Of a stretch of DNA of 64,000 nucleotides, positions 1 through 8,561 are shown piece by piece (position 1 is the first letter of the stretch; the number at the start of each line of letters is the position of its first letter). Origin of the DNA: Aphidius gifuensis (Eukaryota > Arthropoda > Insecta > Hymenoptera > Braconidae). The notes beneath the pieces are model-generated. The model worked only from the letters and a program-made list of their open reading frames with translations. It did not search any database and was not told the origin of the DNA. Location of the stretch: positions 12,426,369 through 12,490,368 of the forward strand of contig NC_057793.1 in NCBI RefSeq assembly GCF_014905175.1, written 5' to 3'. Made by a program: the position numbers and the translations under genes.

Positions 1-124
1 AAGGTGGTTTGAATATCTTTATAGTTGGTGAAGATCTTGAATTTATAGGTTGGATAACCAACTCTTTTACAACAAATAAACCTTGAGGTTCTTGAAATCC
101 TTGAAAATCAATGAATGCTGACAT
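1..124 (-). CDS. Partial gene, 5' end only, of the same family as the 272-aa Polinton protein
   Basis: The minus strand opens with an ATG at 124 and stays open for 41 codons to the window edge, so only the N-terminus is present. The start reads MSAFIDFQGFQEPQG and continues with FVVKEL. This matches in order and spacing the start of the 272-aa protein at 9980-10798, which has VDVQGFYDTDQSFIVKEF. The shared pattern is a hydrophobic-D-x-QGF start, a variable loop, then F-V/I-VKE, followed in both by a 'FKPP' motif about 20 residues later. Function is unknown. An exonuclease-like (RNase H fold) N-terminal strand is conceivable because an early acidic residue sits on a predicted strand, but that is inference. 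It may belong to a second virus-like element or be a host copy. Confidence 0.6.
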   Translation of the reverse strand, partial: MSAFIDFQGFQEPQGLFVVKELVIQPINSRSSPTIKIFKPP

Positions 125-404
125 TTTGTTTCAATATATGTCAACTCAACTCAACTCAACTGTATAGTGACCAGTTCTGAACTGATGATATTCCTTTCAT
201 ACCTCTGGATATCCACTCCCCTCTTTTTCCATCCCTTTCACTTCCTATTTACCCCTACCATTTTTACCCCCTCCACAACTTATTTCATAAACATCAAATA
301 GATGATGAAATAATGGAATTATTCAGTTCGAACCATCATCAAGACAAATTTTTTTTTTTAATTCCATCAACATTGTTTTTATATAAAATAGAATAAAAAT
401 ATAT
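125..404. other. Gene-free stretch upstream of the edge gene
   Basis: It would be the 5' region of the edge gene. It contains a short (CAACT)n-type run near 143-162 and a pyrimidine-rich tract at 205-275. No coding region or clear promoter motif was seen. Confidence 0.4.
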
Positions 405-503
405 TCCTTCGGGCCGGATTCGGACCAGCAAACTCTGGATATCTCTCATATTTTAATCAAACCAATTACAGTCCATTGCTTCTACCAACTCAGCTATCGA
501 AGG
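405..503 (-). tRNA. tRNA-Tyr(GUA)-like gene with intron, probably a pseudogene
   Basis: Read on the minus strand it begins CCTTCGATAGCTGAGTTGG and ends GGCCCGAAGGA, so a 7-bp acceptor stem can form with one weak pair. The anticodon loop contains GTA (CTGTAA), followed by an insert where tRNA-Tyr introns sit. Box B is GGTCCGAATCC, one change from the consensus. The D arm has an extra A (GTAGAAGC rather than GTAGAGC) and the D stem is mismatched. These faults suggest a decayed copy. The same gene in better condition lies at 1840-1943. Confidence 0.65.
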
Positions 504-577
504 CAATTTAGTTTTTCATTATATAATTTTAGAAGGAATATTCTTTTACCGATAAGATATATCATAATCTCTTGTTT

Positions 578-641
578 GTTCCAGAGGATAGCGTACCAAA
601 CTCTCATGCCAAAGGTCCGAGTTCAAATCTCGGTCGTGAAA
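578..641 (+). repeat. tRNA-derived (SINE-like) fragment
   Basis: A weak A-box-like segment (AGAGGATAGCGTACC) is followed about 35 bp later by a B-box-like segment (GAGTTCAAATCTCGG) that can form a T arm. The unit is followed directly by T-rich sequence and an (AAT)n run, the usual tail of a tRNA-derived SINE. No complete acceptor stem can be formed. Confidence 0.45.
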
Positions 642-656
642 AATATTTTTTTTTTC

Positions 657-704
<48 letters not shown>
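657..704. repeat. (AAT)n microsatellite
   Basis: About 15 uninterrupted AAT triplets directly follow the tRNA-like fragment, probably grown from its tail. Confidence 0.9.
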
Positions 705-706
<2 letters not shown>

Positions 707-708
707 CA

Positions 709-812
709 AGATGGCGTCTTTCGAAAAACCAAAGATGTCGAAAAAAAATCCAATATGGCGTCTTACGAAAAAACCAATATGGCAACTTACGGAAAAAACC
801 AATATGGCCTCG
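709..812. repeat. Short tandem repeat, unit about 25-35 bp
   Basis: The core AAAAACCAATATGGC with a following 'GTCTTACG' or 'AACTTACG' recurs about four times with small changes. No coding role is apparent. Confidence 0.7.
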
Positions 813-1589
813 ACCTCCCATGGCGACATTGCTCTATATAATTCAAGGACCTCCCGCGGCGATTTGACTTAATTAATTAATTAACTGACCCAATTAATTC
901 AAGGACCCCTGCGGTGATCAAAAGGTTAATTTATTAGCGGACCTCCTATAGTGATATCCGCGGATTCTGCGAAATCAACCACGGATCTCTGCGGAGGGTC
1001 GCGGGTTTCGGGGGGCACAGCGGGGGTGAGCTAGAACTCTCCTATATATACTACTTCTGTTCATTTTTTAAGCAATCAATAAATTTGCCAATATCAGCAT
1101 GATATCGTCCAATACGATTATTAAAACCATGGTGCCACCCCTCCATACCATTGTTGGAACGTGGAATATTATTTACCACTGTCGAATAGTAATACCAACA
1201 TTCTTATTGGTATCGTGGTGGACGACGTCCATTTTTAGATACAGAGCCTATCCAAGTCGACTTAAAATAATCAAAAAATTTTGTGAGCCATCTAGACTCG
1301 CGGGTTTATCATGTGTAAACATCTTCGGCGTGTTTCTACGAAAAATTCCTACAAATGCGCAAAGTAGTTAAAAATGGAGTTGAAATATGAAAAAAAACGG
1401 CTATTTATCGGTTATATGTCGTATAGTGATTGAAATACGATTAATTCTCAAATTCAATAATGGTAATCAATAGAGATCGTCAGGAAGAAGAATATGTCTT
1501 TAAAAAAATTTCAATATCTCGAATAAGTAGTGTACCTAATAGAGTTCTATGACAGAGGGTGGTCGAAAAAAGGTAGATCGGCGAGAGGA
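813..1589. other. Gene-free stretch, possible solo LTR remains
   Basis: Around 835-1000 the phrases 'caaggacctcccgcggcgat' and close variants recur several times. Near 1040-1085 a TATATATA box is followed by an AATAAA about 30 bp later, a spacing seen in LTRs, but no second LTR or retroviral coding sequence is visible. No convincing gene was seen. Confidence 0.3.
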
Positions 1590-1596
1590 CAGGGGA

Positions 1597-1724
1597 CTGC
1601 AACTCGGTCGGTAAAACAGAGATGGTAAAGAAATTTGTCATTTGAATTCCCAGTTGTCGGTAATGCAGAGATGGTAAAGAAATTTATCATTCTTACCCTG
1701 GGTCGGTAATACAGATTTGACCGG
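1597..1724. repeat. Tandem repeat with GGTCGGTAA and GATGGTAAAG motifs
   Basis: The phrase 'cggtaa-cagagatggtaaag' occurs at about 1608 and 1660, and a third 'ggtcggtaatacag' starts near 1700. The unit is about 52 bp. Motifs from this block recur in inverted orientation near 15680-15740, beyond the other end of the virus-like element. Confidence 0.55.
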
Positions 1725-1839
1725 GAAAATTATATTTTGTCATTTTAAAGTGCAATTTCTCATGTCCTATGTCTTATGTTCCCAATCCGTATGAACCCAT
1801 GTCTTATGCCCTGTCTCATTAAATAACAAAAAAAAACAT

Positions 1840-1943
1840 TCCTTCGAGCCGGGTTTCAACCAACGACCAATGGATAACTTTTTAAATTGTTTATAACAAT
1901 ATGCAATTACAGTCCAGTGCTCTACCAACTGAGCTATCGAAGG
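1840..1943 (-). tRNA. tRNA-Tyr(GUA) with intron
   Basis: On the minus strand the acceptor stem CCTTCGA pairs perfectly with TCGAAGG and the discriminator is A. The D arm is GCTCAGTTGGTAGAGC. The anticodon GTA sits in CTGTAA and is followed by an intron of about 30 nt, then TCCAT closes the anticodon stem with one mismatch at the outer pair. The T arm stem forms (GTTGG with CCGGC), but the loop is TTGAAAC instead of the expected TTC-type loop, which weakens box B. It is either a slightly divergent functional gene or a recent pseudogene. It lies just outside the leftmost virus-like gene. Confidence 0.75.
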
Positions 1944-2018
1944 TTATTTGTAGGACTTCTCACGTTTCATGTCCCATACATAAATATTTTTAAAATACAA
2001 TTTTGCGAAAAAAAAATT

Positions 2019-2221
2019 GCTGACTCTCCATACGTGTTATTTTTTTTTCAAATCGACCATTGTATATATAAATACAACTTTGCAAAAAAATTAGCTGACT
2101 CTTGATACGTGGAATTTTCGAATATAAACTAATAAAATGCTGTCGTAGTATTTAATTGTTTATGATAAAAAATAAATATTAATTAATATGCACGTGAGAA
2201 TTTGCTGACTGTAAATACGTG
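2019..2221. promoter_or_regulatory. Three copies of a GCTGACT..TACGTG motif
   Basis: GCTGACTCTCCATACGTG at 2019, GCTGACTCTTGATACGTG at 2094 and GCTGACTGTAAATACGTG at 2204 share their first seven and last six bases; the first two are each preceded by a similar A-rich block and a 'aaatacaa-ttttgc' phrase. They lie upstream of the first rightward gene of the virus-like element, so a promoter or replication-end function is possible. That is inference from position only. Confidence 0.45.
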
Positions 2222-2402
2222 TCATTTGAATAGGTACTCCTTCTACTATTCTATTGTATTTATCCCTATATAAATATTTCTGAAATTTTATCATTCGAAT
2301 ATCAAGACTGTAAGGAAAGGTAAGAAAGCAATTTAATAATATACATATATACATTGATAATTAGTATTATATTTTATACATATTTATTTGCTTGAAATTA
2401 AA

Positions 2403-3145
2403 ATGTTTGTAGAAAAACAGCATTCAATAGAAATGGAACAACAATTAAATAATGTTGCTAAAATGGAAAGCAAATTGGATGTCAAAAAAATGTCTGAGTT
2501 GGAGGTTAATAGAGAGTACAAAGTAACAGCTCTACAGAAGATTCATAATGAATACAATGGAGTTATGGCTACATTAAATGATGAATTTAATGTCTTTCTA
2601 CCCAGCAGAATCGCCAAGTTTATGAAAAATAATGATTATTTTACAAAAATCGAGAAAGCAGCGATCGATGGATGCTTGGATCTTCTTTTTTTGGGAGGAA
2701 AATACAACAAATGTGAGTTCATTTTCTCATAAAACGAAAAAAATTAGAAAAAGTTTGTGAGCTCTTCTTCAAATGTAATTATTATTATCTAGACAAAAAA
2801 AATGATTATAATATAAAACTGATAAACACCAAGACTAAGCGACTTTCAAAAAATTGTAAATTATTGAAAGATTTGACAAAAGATGTTTACTATGCTGTAA
2901 CAAAAATTCAAAGTTACTGTGGAAAAAAGTCTGGTGCAAGACTATCAGTCGAAATAAATAATAAATATACTGTTTTCTTACCGAAAAATAATGCTGAATA
3001 TTATTTTTATAATAAAAAAAAGTTCCTTGAATTAGAGGATGGTATTAAAAGAAGAGTTTTAACATTACAATGTATTGGAGAAAATAATCAAGTTGTATTA
3101 TTAGAAAATTGGCCTAAGCCTATACACACAATATTCAATAAATAA
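2403..3145 (+). CDS. Two-domain Polinton protein, one intron; possible OB-fold ssDNA-binding protein
   Basis: Two reading frames join by a GT-AG intron. Exon 1 runs from the ATG at 2403 to 2712, the donor is GTGAGT at 2713, the acceptor ends at 2792, and exon 2 runs 2793-3145. The phases agree (1 to 1), and without splicing the second half has no in-frame ATG. Each half carries the same pattern: a start like 'YKVTALQKI' or 'YYAVTKIQ', then about 20 residues later a strand ending in VFLP (FNVFLPSR and YTVFLPKN), then a C-terminal hydrophobic strand. This looks like an internal duplication. Small proteins with the VFLP signature occur in arthropod Polintons; an OB-fold single-strand DNA-binding role is my inference. 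It converges with the integrase gene, with 80 bp between stops. Confidence 0.7.
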
Positions 3146-3225
3146 ATTACATTTGAAAAAATTTATTTTGTTATAATTTTTTATTAAAAAATTCTTATAC
3201 CTATATACATTGTAAATATAATTAT

Positions 3226-4203
3226 TCATAATTCTGATTCATTTTCCCATGTATCATGTTCAGAATCGAAACCTAACCATCTTACAAGTACTTTATTTTT
3301 ACGTTTTTTTAAAATTTTTTCAACAAGATATATATCTGGATAGCGTACTGGACTCAGTTCTTCTTGATAAAAACATCCTTCAACATTGTTATCTTGATAG
3401 TCAGCAAGCTTGTAAGTTATCGGTATTGTATTCAATACTTTTGTGATTGTAAAAACTTCAGTTGTCCAATTGGGAGTGTAGCCTTTTTCGAAAATTTTTT
3501 TATATTTACTTATTCGCACTTTATCACCAATTTTAAATTTTTTTTTCAACTTTGATGTGACACAAAACATTGGATTTTGATTATGATATATTTCCCTCAA
3601 TATATCCTTTTCATTGTTTTTAGTTACATTTTTTGGTTTCATTTTTATAGTTCTGTGCTTTGTATTATTATAATTTCTAATCAATTCAGGAAGTATAGTC
3701 AACCATTTATAACTGCCTTGGAATGTAAATCTTTCCCACATTTGATTTTTCAGGGTTCTATTAAACCTTTCGACTATACTTGCTTTTAAAGTACTATATG
3801 TTGAGTACATATTTATATTATATTTTTTCATGAGATTCTTAAATTCACTGTTGTAAAATTCTTTGCCTTGATCGACATGTGAATGTTTTTTTGGATATCG
3901 ACCTTTCAGGAAAACAGATTTCATCGCTGCAGTAACATCTTTTGCACTTTTTGTCTTGAGTGGTACAGCAATTGCATATTTGGAAAAATTATCAATTATT
4001 GCAAGTACAAACTTGTAATTTTCATTTACGGAAGCATATGCACTCATGTCGACAAGATCACATTGCCATGTTTCATCGAGAGCTCTAATGTCGACATGTC
4101 TACGTTGATAATATCTGCGAGCAGGCTTGTGTAGCTCATGTGCCACAACGCTTCTCAAATAGTTATTGTCTTCTTTTTTATTATTTTTTTTTGTTTTATT
4201 CAT
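3226..4203 (-). CDS. Retroviral-type integrase with C-terminal chromodomain
   Basis: This 325-aa protein would insert the element DNA into the host genome. The catalytic DDE core is visible: D49 in WQCDLVDM, D111 in HVDQGKEF and E145 in ASIVERFNRTLK. The D-to-E gap is 33 residues, two fewer than the usual 35, so a small deletion may have occurred in the catalytic loop. An SH3-like DNA-binding segment follows (about 225-270, with FKIGDKVRISKYK). A chromodomain closes the protein (about 288-325, with VLVRWLGF and DTWEN). The N-terminal zinc-binding part of retroviral integrases is not obvious; the protein begins with basic, Asn-rich sequence and ELHKPARR. The gene is open throughout and is the first in a leftward cluster with 4282-4626, the DUF8207 gene and the ATPase. 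Confidence 0.93.
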   Translation of the reverse strand: MNKTKKNNKKEDNNYLRSVVAHELHKPARRYYQRRHVDIRALDETWQCDLVDMSAYASVNENYKFVLAIIDNFSKYAIAVPLKTKSAKDVTAAMKSVFLKGRYPKKHSHVDQGKEFYNSEFKNLMKKYNINMYSTYSTLKASIVERFNRTLKNQMWERFTFQGSYKWLTILPELIRNYNNTKHRTIKMKPKNVTKNNEKDILREIYHNQNPMFCVTSKLKKKFKIGDKVRISKYKKIFEKGYTPNWTTEVFTITKVLNTIPITYKLADYQDNNVEGCFYQEELSPVRYPDIYLVEKILKKRKNKVLVRWLGFDSEHDTWENESEL

Positions 4204-4281
4204 TTTTATTTTTGATTTTCTAAACGTACTCCCAAATTTTCTGTCAAATAGTGAGATATACTTGCAACTTCTGTGCTCAGC

Positions 4282-4626
4282 TCATCTACGTGATTTTTCA
4301 ACACTTTTTTGCAATGTGTCCACTTTGATTGTCAGTTTACTAATGACTTCAGTGATATATTTTTGACTATCTTGCATTATTCTAAGTAGATTATTAGTTT
4401 TATTTTTAATTAGAATCAGTGCTACTTTTTTTGAGACAGCATCATTCATGTCTTGATCATCGGCAATGTGACATAATTTTTTTTCTGCAATGTCATAATT
4501 TCCGTCTTCTGTAAATTTGAAACCTTCTCCAGGTGGTCCTCTTATTGTATCGCCATCACTTTTTCCTCCGATAGAATATTTTCGTTTATTTGATAATTGA
4601 CGTCCGAATATATCAACACTAGACAT
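4282..4626 (-). CDS. Short Polinton protein with coiled-coil tail, possible fibre-like virion protein
   Basis: The 114-aa protein starts MSSVDIFGRQLSNKRKYS. It has RGPPGEGFKFTEDGNYDI at about 29-46, then a hydrophilic segment ending in MNDAVSKK, and a C-terminal half (about 65-110) with heptad-like spacing of I/L/V. The 'DIFGR ... RGPPG ... GNYDI ... DAV' layout is a familiar pattern in arthropod Polinton genes next to the integrase and resembles phage tail-fibre attachment and trimerisation segments. A structural role is inference. It appears complete and lies 78 bp from the integrase start on the same strand. Confidence 0.65.
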   Translation of the reverse strand: MSSVDIFGRQLSNKRKYSIGGKSDGDTIRGPPGEGFKFTEDGNYDIAEKKLCHIADDQDMNDAVSKKVALILIKNKTNNLLRIMQDSQKYITEVISKLTIKVDTLQKSVEKSRR

Positions 4627-4684
4627 TATTCCACTCCAATGTCCTTTTAATGACTGTACATTAAAGACTGAATGAACATATATA

Positions 4685-5395
4685 TTAACAAATAATACCA
4701 GCTTCTCTTAATTCTTCAATAATTGAAAGAATTTCATTAGCGTGACTATTATTGCCAGCTTTTTCTGAAGCTACAAGTAATTGAAGACGATTGACAAGCT
4801 CATTGGGATCATCCCAATATATATAATTTGTATTATTTATTTTCTTATTTTTTTGTAGTGTTTTGTATTTTGGTAATACAAGTGCTGAACCTTTTTTGCT
4901 CTCTAATTTTTGTTTTCTTCAAGACTTCACAAACAGTGATACATAATTTTTATATTTTTGTGTCCTGTTTGTCAGAAATGCACCATCAGGTTTGAAATTT
5001 TTACGATGTGCATTTGTTAATTTTATAATTTCAATAAAAATTTCTCGATCAACTTTCCGAATAATAGATGCATTAGGTGATTGTTGAAATAATAACTCCA
5101 AGAGACCTTGAGTAGCCGGATAAATTTTATCTTTCACATAAATATGATGATTTTTTATTTCAATCATTGAATTACCAAACAATAATTTATTGTTTTTTAA
5201 TTTTTGAATGGTGTACATTGTATTTTGAGCCTTGTCATGAGAATTTATTGATTTTTGCCTTTCAAGGTGCTTCTTCATCATCCAAATTTTTTTTTTTTTC
5301 TCCGTTATATCTTCGTCTGTGTCATCATCATCAGCATCACTAACATTATTCTTATGAAAAGTTAACGGATCAATATCAATTTTTTCGTCATTATT
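4685..5395 (-). pseudogene. DUF8207-type Polinton protein, broken by a stop and lacking a start
   Basis: The frame runs from an upstream stop near 5396-5398 to the TAA at 4685-4687 and is interrupted by one in-frame TGA at 4919-4921. Before the stop it holds an acidic stretch (DDDDTDEDITEKKKK at about 5290-5330), then the conserved part with LLFGNSMIEI, PATQGLLELLF and LTNAHRKNFKP. After the stop the same frame continues with the conserved C-terminal block NYIYWDDPNELVNRLQLL and ends EELREAGIIC. This is the arrangement of DUF8207 proteins common in arthropod Polinton-like elements; their function is unknown. No ATG precedes the acidic region, where the frame ends in an AT-dinucleotide run, so the 5' end is also damaged. 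Neighbours are the coiled-coil gene and the ATPase on the same strand. Confidence 0.8.
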
Positions 5396-5452
5396 TTATA
5401 TATATATATATCATATATCGTATAATATTACTCTAAATTATCTGATATTTTT

Positions 5453-6220
5453 TTAGATAGTAGATGTACCAGTGGTGGTAGCAGAGGGAGAAACTGTATT
5501 TTCAGCAGAATCGTTTGTAATGTTAATATAACAATCAAAACCTCTCCTGTATCGGCCATTATTAATGTCACTATCTTTGTCAATCACAAGGAATCCATAT
5601 TTATCTTTATTCCAACATGTCGAGCATATATTGCGGAATTTTACAAATTCCATGTCAGTATTTACATGATCATTGTATATATGCTTTAAATTTCTTTCAT
5701 CTTGACGAAAAAGTACAAAAAAATTGGCATTATCTCTCACCAAATGTTTGGGTATGTGAGCATAGGTCTGAGATAAATAAAAACTATCAACTGCTTGATG
5801 TCTACCCATGCAGAAAAATGCTCGAACATTATCTTGTTTTTCTGTAGATATATCATCGAAAATCATCAGTGAATTTGGTCTAGCCTCTTCAGGTTGAATA
5901 ACTTTCTCATGTTCATTGAATGGAAAATAACCAATTTCTTCAACATTATTAATAATTTTTTCGAGAAATTTGTACTTTGGCTGATTCAGCGATTTGGAAT
6001 ACACATAAACATTCTCAAATCTTAATCCATTTGGGTGAATTATTATTGCAAAAAGAGCGTTTGTTTTGCCAGAATTTGAAGGTCCACAAAATACACCTCT
6101 CACACTATTCGGTAATAAACTTCCATGTCTTTTTTCAGATGGTTTTTTTGGAGCAGTTTTTTGCACAATTTGATCAAAATTGATGACTGGCAACTTTAAT
6201 GGTTGTTCTTGAAATTCCAT
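5453..6220 (-). CDS. Genome-packaging ATPase (A32/FtsK-HerA superfamily)
   Basis: This 255-aa protein is the motor that would package DNA into capsids, as in poxvirus A32 and adintovirus/Polinton ATPases. Walker A is GPSNSGKT at residues 46-53. Walker B is LMIFDDIS at about 118-125. A polar stretch with SQTYAHIPKHLVRDNANF follows at about 150-170, matching the sensor/arginine-finger region of the family, and a conserved VLFRQDE comes after it. Length is usual for the family and no breaks are seen. The C-terminus ends in a Ser/Thr-rich tail. Its start is about 100 bp from an upstream ATG of the rightward PLA2 gene, so the 6221-6323 gap probably holds divergent promoters. Confidence 0.93.
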   Translation of the reverse strand: MEFQEQPLKLPVINFDQIVQKTAPKKPSEKRHGSLLPNSVRGVFCGPSNSGKTNALFAIIIHPNGLRFENVYVYSKSLNQPKYKFLEKIINNVEEIGYFPFNEHEKVIQPEEARPNSLMIFDDISTEKQDNVRAFFCMGRHQAVDSFYLSQTYAHIPKHLVRDNANFFVLFRQDERNLKHIYNDHVNTDMEFVKFRNICSTCWNKDKYGFLVIDKDSDINNGRYRRGFDCYINITNDSAENTVSPSATTTGTSTI

Positions 6221-6323
6221 GTTTTATTTTTACAACTGAACAAGCTGCTAGCTTAATCTGTACTAACGTGAAAACATATAAATACTCGGGATTTTATTGA
6301 ATGCAGTTAGTTCTTCAAAGACA
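6221..6323. promoter_or_regulatory. Divergent intergenic region between ATPase and virion gene cluster
   Basis: The 103-bp gap separates the leftward cluster (ATPase to integrase) from the rightward capsid cluster. It contains 'acatataaatactcggg' (6274-6291), a TATA-like box for the rightward genes. The function is inferred from the head-to-head layout. Confidence 0.5.
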
Positions 6324-7229
6324 ATGATTGAGCATCAACGTGCAAAAAAAAAAATAAAAAAAAAAAGGAAGGGGTCTGTTGAACAGTATCATCAATAGCC
6401 TGCCATTTGAATTACACGTTCCACAGTATAATTATTGTGGTCCGGGTACAAAGCTCGATAAAAGATTAGCTCGTGGTGATCGCGGTGTTAATCCGTTGGA
6501 TGAACATTGTCGTGAGCATGATATAAGCTACTCAAAAAATCCTGACAATCTCGAAGAACGACATAAAGCTGATAAAATACTTGCCGATAAAGCTTGGCAA
6601 CGTGTATTTGCCAAAGATTCGTCACTTGGTGAAAGAGCCGTAGCTTGGGGTGTGACAACTGCAATGAATTTGAAAACGAAACTTGGTATGGGTTTAAATA
6701 GAAGCAAAAAGAATAAAAAAATTCATCATAAAATCAAGAAAATACAAACAACTGAAAAGAATGATAAAAAAGTTAAAATCATCCCAAAACAAAAATATAA
6801 AAAGTATTTAACAAGTCTCAACAGGATTATAGATATATCAAAACAATCTATAAAGCCTGGAATCACTGATCCAATAAAGACGGTTCTGGAAAGTGCACGT
6901 GTTGCTGTCAAAAAAGTTGGTGGAAAAAAAAAAATTCGTTTACCACGAATTTTACCTCTTCCATTAAATAAAGAAAATAACAGTGATGGTAGTATACTAC
7001 CATTTTTAATACCACTTAAGTTATCTGGTGGACGGGTGGTGCAGCAGCAATTTCAAAGACAATAAATGTTGTACATGCAGCAAAAAAATTACTACGAGAA
7101 AATCAACGTCATAATAAAAAAATGGAATCAATTGTATTGGGCAAAGGATTATTATTATCTCCCTACAAAAGAGGACTAGGTCTCTTTTTAAAGCCTGCAA
7201 AAAAAGTAAATAAGAAAAAAAACTTGTAA
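6324..7229 (+). pseudogene. PLA2-domain minor virion protein, with two frame breaks
   Basis: The central open part (about 6364-7065) contains a parvovirus-VP1-type phospholipase A2 domain: a calcium loop YCGPGTKL, then LDEHCREHDISYS with the His-Asp pair. In related viruses this domain breaches the endosomal membrane during entry. A lysine-rich middle follows. The first available ATG (6324) is in another frame and separated by a long A-tract (6343-6366), so the 5' part is shifted or uses a different start. Near 7020-7035 the frame shifts again: a different frame continues with GGAAAISKTINVV and SPYKRGLGLFLKP, the usual C-terminus of this protein, to a TAA at 7227-7229. That stop overlaps the protease ATG (TAATG), indicating the original gene end. 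Confidence 0.85.
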
Positions 7230-7591
7230 TGCTACCACATCGAGCTCTCACAAATATTGATATCATCAAATACGCCAAAGCTTTTAAAATTCCTTATTTC
7301 CGAGGAGTTTTCATGAGAAATGATTTACCAATAACTGGTCCTCGTAAAAATGAATCAGCAATTGTAAATCTTGATGATAAAGATGGTGCTGGTACACATT
7401 GGGTTGCATACAAAAAACGGCAAAATGATGTCATTTATTTCGATAGCTTTGGTGATTTGAAGCCTCCACAAGAACTGATTAATTATCTCGGTGTTGGTAG
7501 CATTAAATATAATTATGAAAAATATCAAAATTATAATACAATTGTTTGCGGTCATTTATGTCTCAAATTTCTGGCTGGCAAGAGACTATAA
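7229..7591 (+). CDS. Adenain-like maturation cysteine protease
   Basis: The 120-aa protein would cleave virion proteins during maturation. The catalytic residues are visible in the adenovirus-protease order: His in GTHWVAYKK (about 55), Asp in IYFDSFGD (about 72), and Cys in IVCGHLCLKFL (about 108). The length is close to the compact proteases of Polintons and adintoviruses. The ATG overlaps the stop of the upstream PLA2 gene by one base, suggesting coupled expression from one transcript. No breaks are seen. The penton-like capsid gene begins 34 bp downstream. Confidence 0.9.
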   Translation: MLPHRALTNIDIIKYAKAFKIPYFRGVFMRNDLPITGPRKNESAIVNLDDKDGAGTHWVAYKKRQNDVIYFDSFGDLKPPQELINYLGVGSIKYNYEKYQNYNTIVCGHLCLKFLAGKRL

Positions 7592-7625
7592 ATAATCATG
7601 ACACATGCTAAAATAATCATTAGTC

Positions 7626-8318
7626 ATGGATGATTCATTTACGTTGACATTGTCGGGCAGGTCATCGACTCTTGAAACACAATACTTCCCGCCGATTGAG
7701 TTGTCAGCAAATAAAAATTATGTTGCTGGGCTTGTCGAGTTTACAACATCTAATTCTATACCGAATATTGACGTTGGTAACAATAAAGTCTACATTGAAG
7801 GTTGTAAACTAATCACAATTCCAACAGGAAGTTATGAAATTGAGGATATTGAAAGTTATATCCAAAAAGCAATATGTCAGAATGACGTTACTATAAGTAT
7901 TAAACCAAATAACAATGAACTACATAGTGAGGTTAAATGTAACAAACGTATTCATTTTGAAATAGAAGACTCGATTGGAAAATTGTTGGGCTTTACAAAA
8001 CGAATCCTCGAAGCTGATATTCTACATAAATCTGACTTGCCTGTTGCCATATTAAAGGTCAATACACTCCAAATTCAGTGTAACATAACAACTGGTGCAT
8101 ATATGAATCAGCACAAAGTTCACACAATACATGAATTTTTCCCAGTTGTGCCTCCTGGATATAAGATTGTTGAAGTACCATCTCATGTCATTTATCTGCC
8201 AGTCACAGTGCAAGCAATACATCAATTGCAATTAAAAATTGTCGATCAGGATGGTGAAATTGTGAATTTCCGTGGAGAAACGATTACAATTCGACTACAC
8301 ATTAAAAGTGTCAAATAG
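7626..8318 (+). CDS. Minor capsid (penton-like, single jelly roll) protein
   Basis: The 230-aa protein begins MDDSFTLTLSGRSSTLE, then YFPPIELSANKNYVAGLVEF and SIPNIDVGNNKVY. Later blocks are IPTGSYEIEDIESYIQK, SIGKLLGFTKRILE, and HTIHEFFPVVPPGYKIVEVP with VIYLPV. The order and length match the penton-like single jelly-roll proteins of arthropod Polintons. It would occupy capsid vertices. The reading frame is intact from ATG to stop, in contrast to the major capsid gene downstream, and sits in the rightward cluster PLA2-protease-penton-MCP. Confidence 0.88.
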   Translation: MDDSFTLTLSGRSSTLETQYFPPIELSANKNYVAGLVEFTTSNSIPNIDVGNNKVYIEGCKLITIPTGSYEIEDIESYIQKAICQNDVTISIKPNNNELHSEVKCNKRIHFEIEDSIGKLLGFTKRILEADILHKSDLPVAILKVNTLQIQCNITTGAYMNQHKVHTIHEFFPVVPPGYKIVEVPSHVIYLPVTVQAIHQLQLKIVDQDGEIVNFRGETITIRLHIKSVK

Positions 8319-8329
8319 GACAAAAAAAT

Positions 8330-8527
8330 ATGGGCATCGTTTTTAAAAAAAAAAAAGAAAAAAAGAATAAACATAATAATAAAATAATTGGGCAAAGCTA
8401 TAAATGCGAGACATTATGCCAAAAAAAAATCAGTCAAAAGCAAGGAAGCAAAGCGATAACACATCAGAGTATTCAGTTTCTCAAGAGTCTCGGTCTCAGT
8501 CCACGTCAACAACATCTACGGAAATAA
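8330..8527 (+). CDS. Small basic Polinton protein of unknown role
   Basis: A 65-aa frame starts 12 bp after the penton stop. The N-terminal third is almost entirely Lys and Asn. The C-terminal end has THQSIQFLKSLGLSPRQ. A short basic protein with a 'FLKSLGL' tail at this place is typical of related elements, so it is probably real. A core or condensing function is possible but unproven. A second overlapping frame from an ATG near 8415 is Ser/Thr-rich and less convincing. Confidence 0.4.
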   Translation: MGIVFKKKKEKKNKHNNKIIGQSYKCETLCQKKISQKQGSKAITHQSIQFLKSLGLSPRQQHLRK

Positions 8528-8561
8528 AAGTGTCATTTTGTTGCTTTTTTTGTATTATACC

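Noticed and set aside
6726..6911. Hydrophobic minus-strand frame opposite the PLA2 gene
   Set aside because: Antisense of lysine-rich codons gives spurious Phe/Leu-rich frames.
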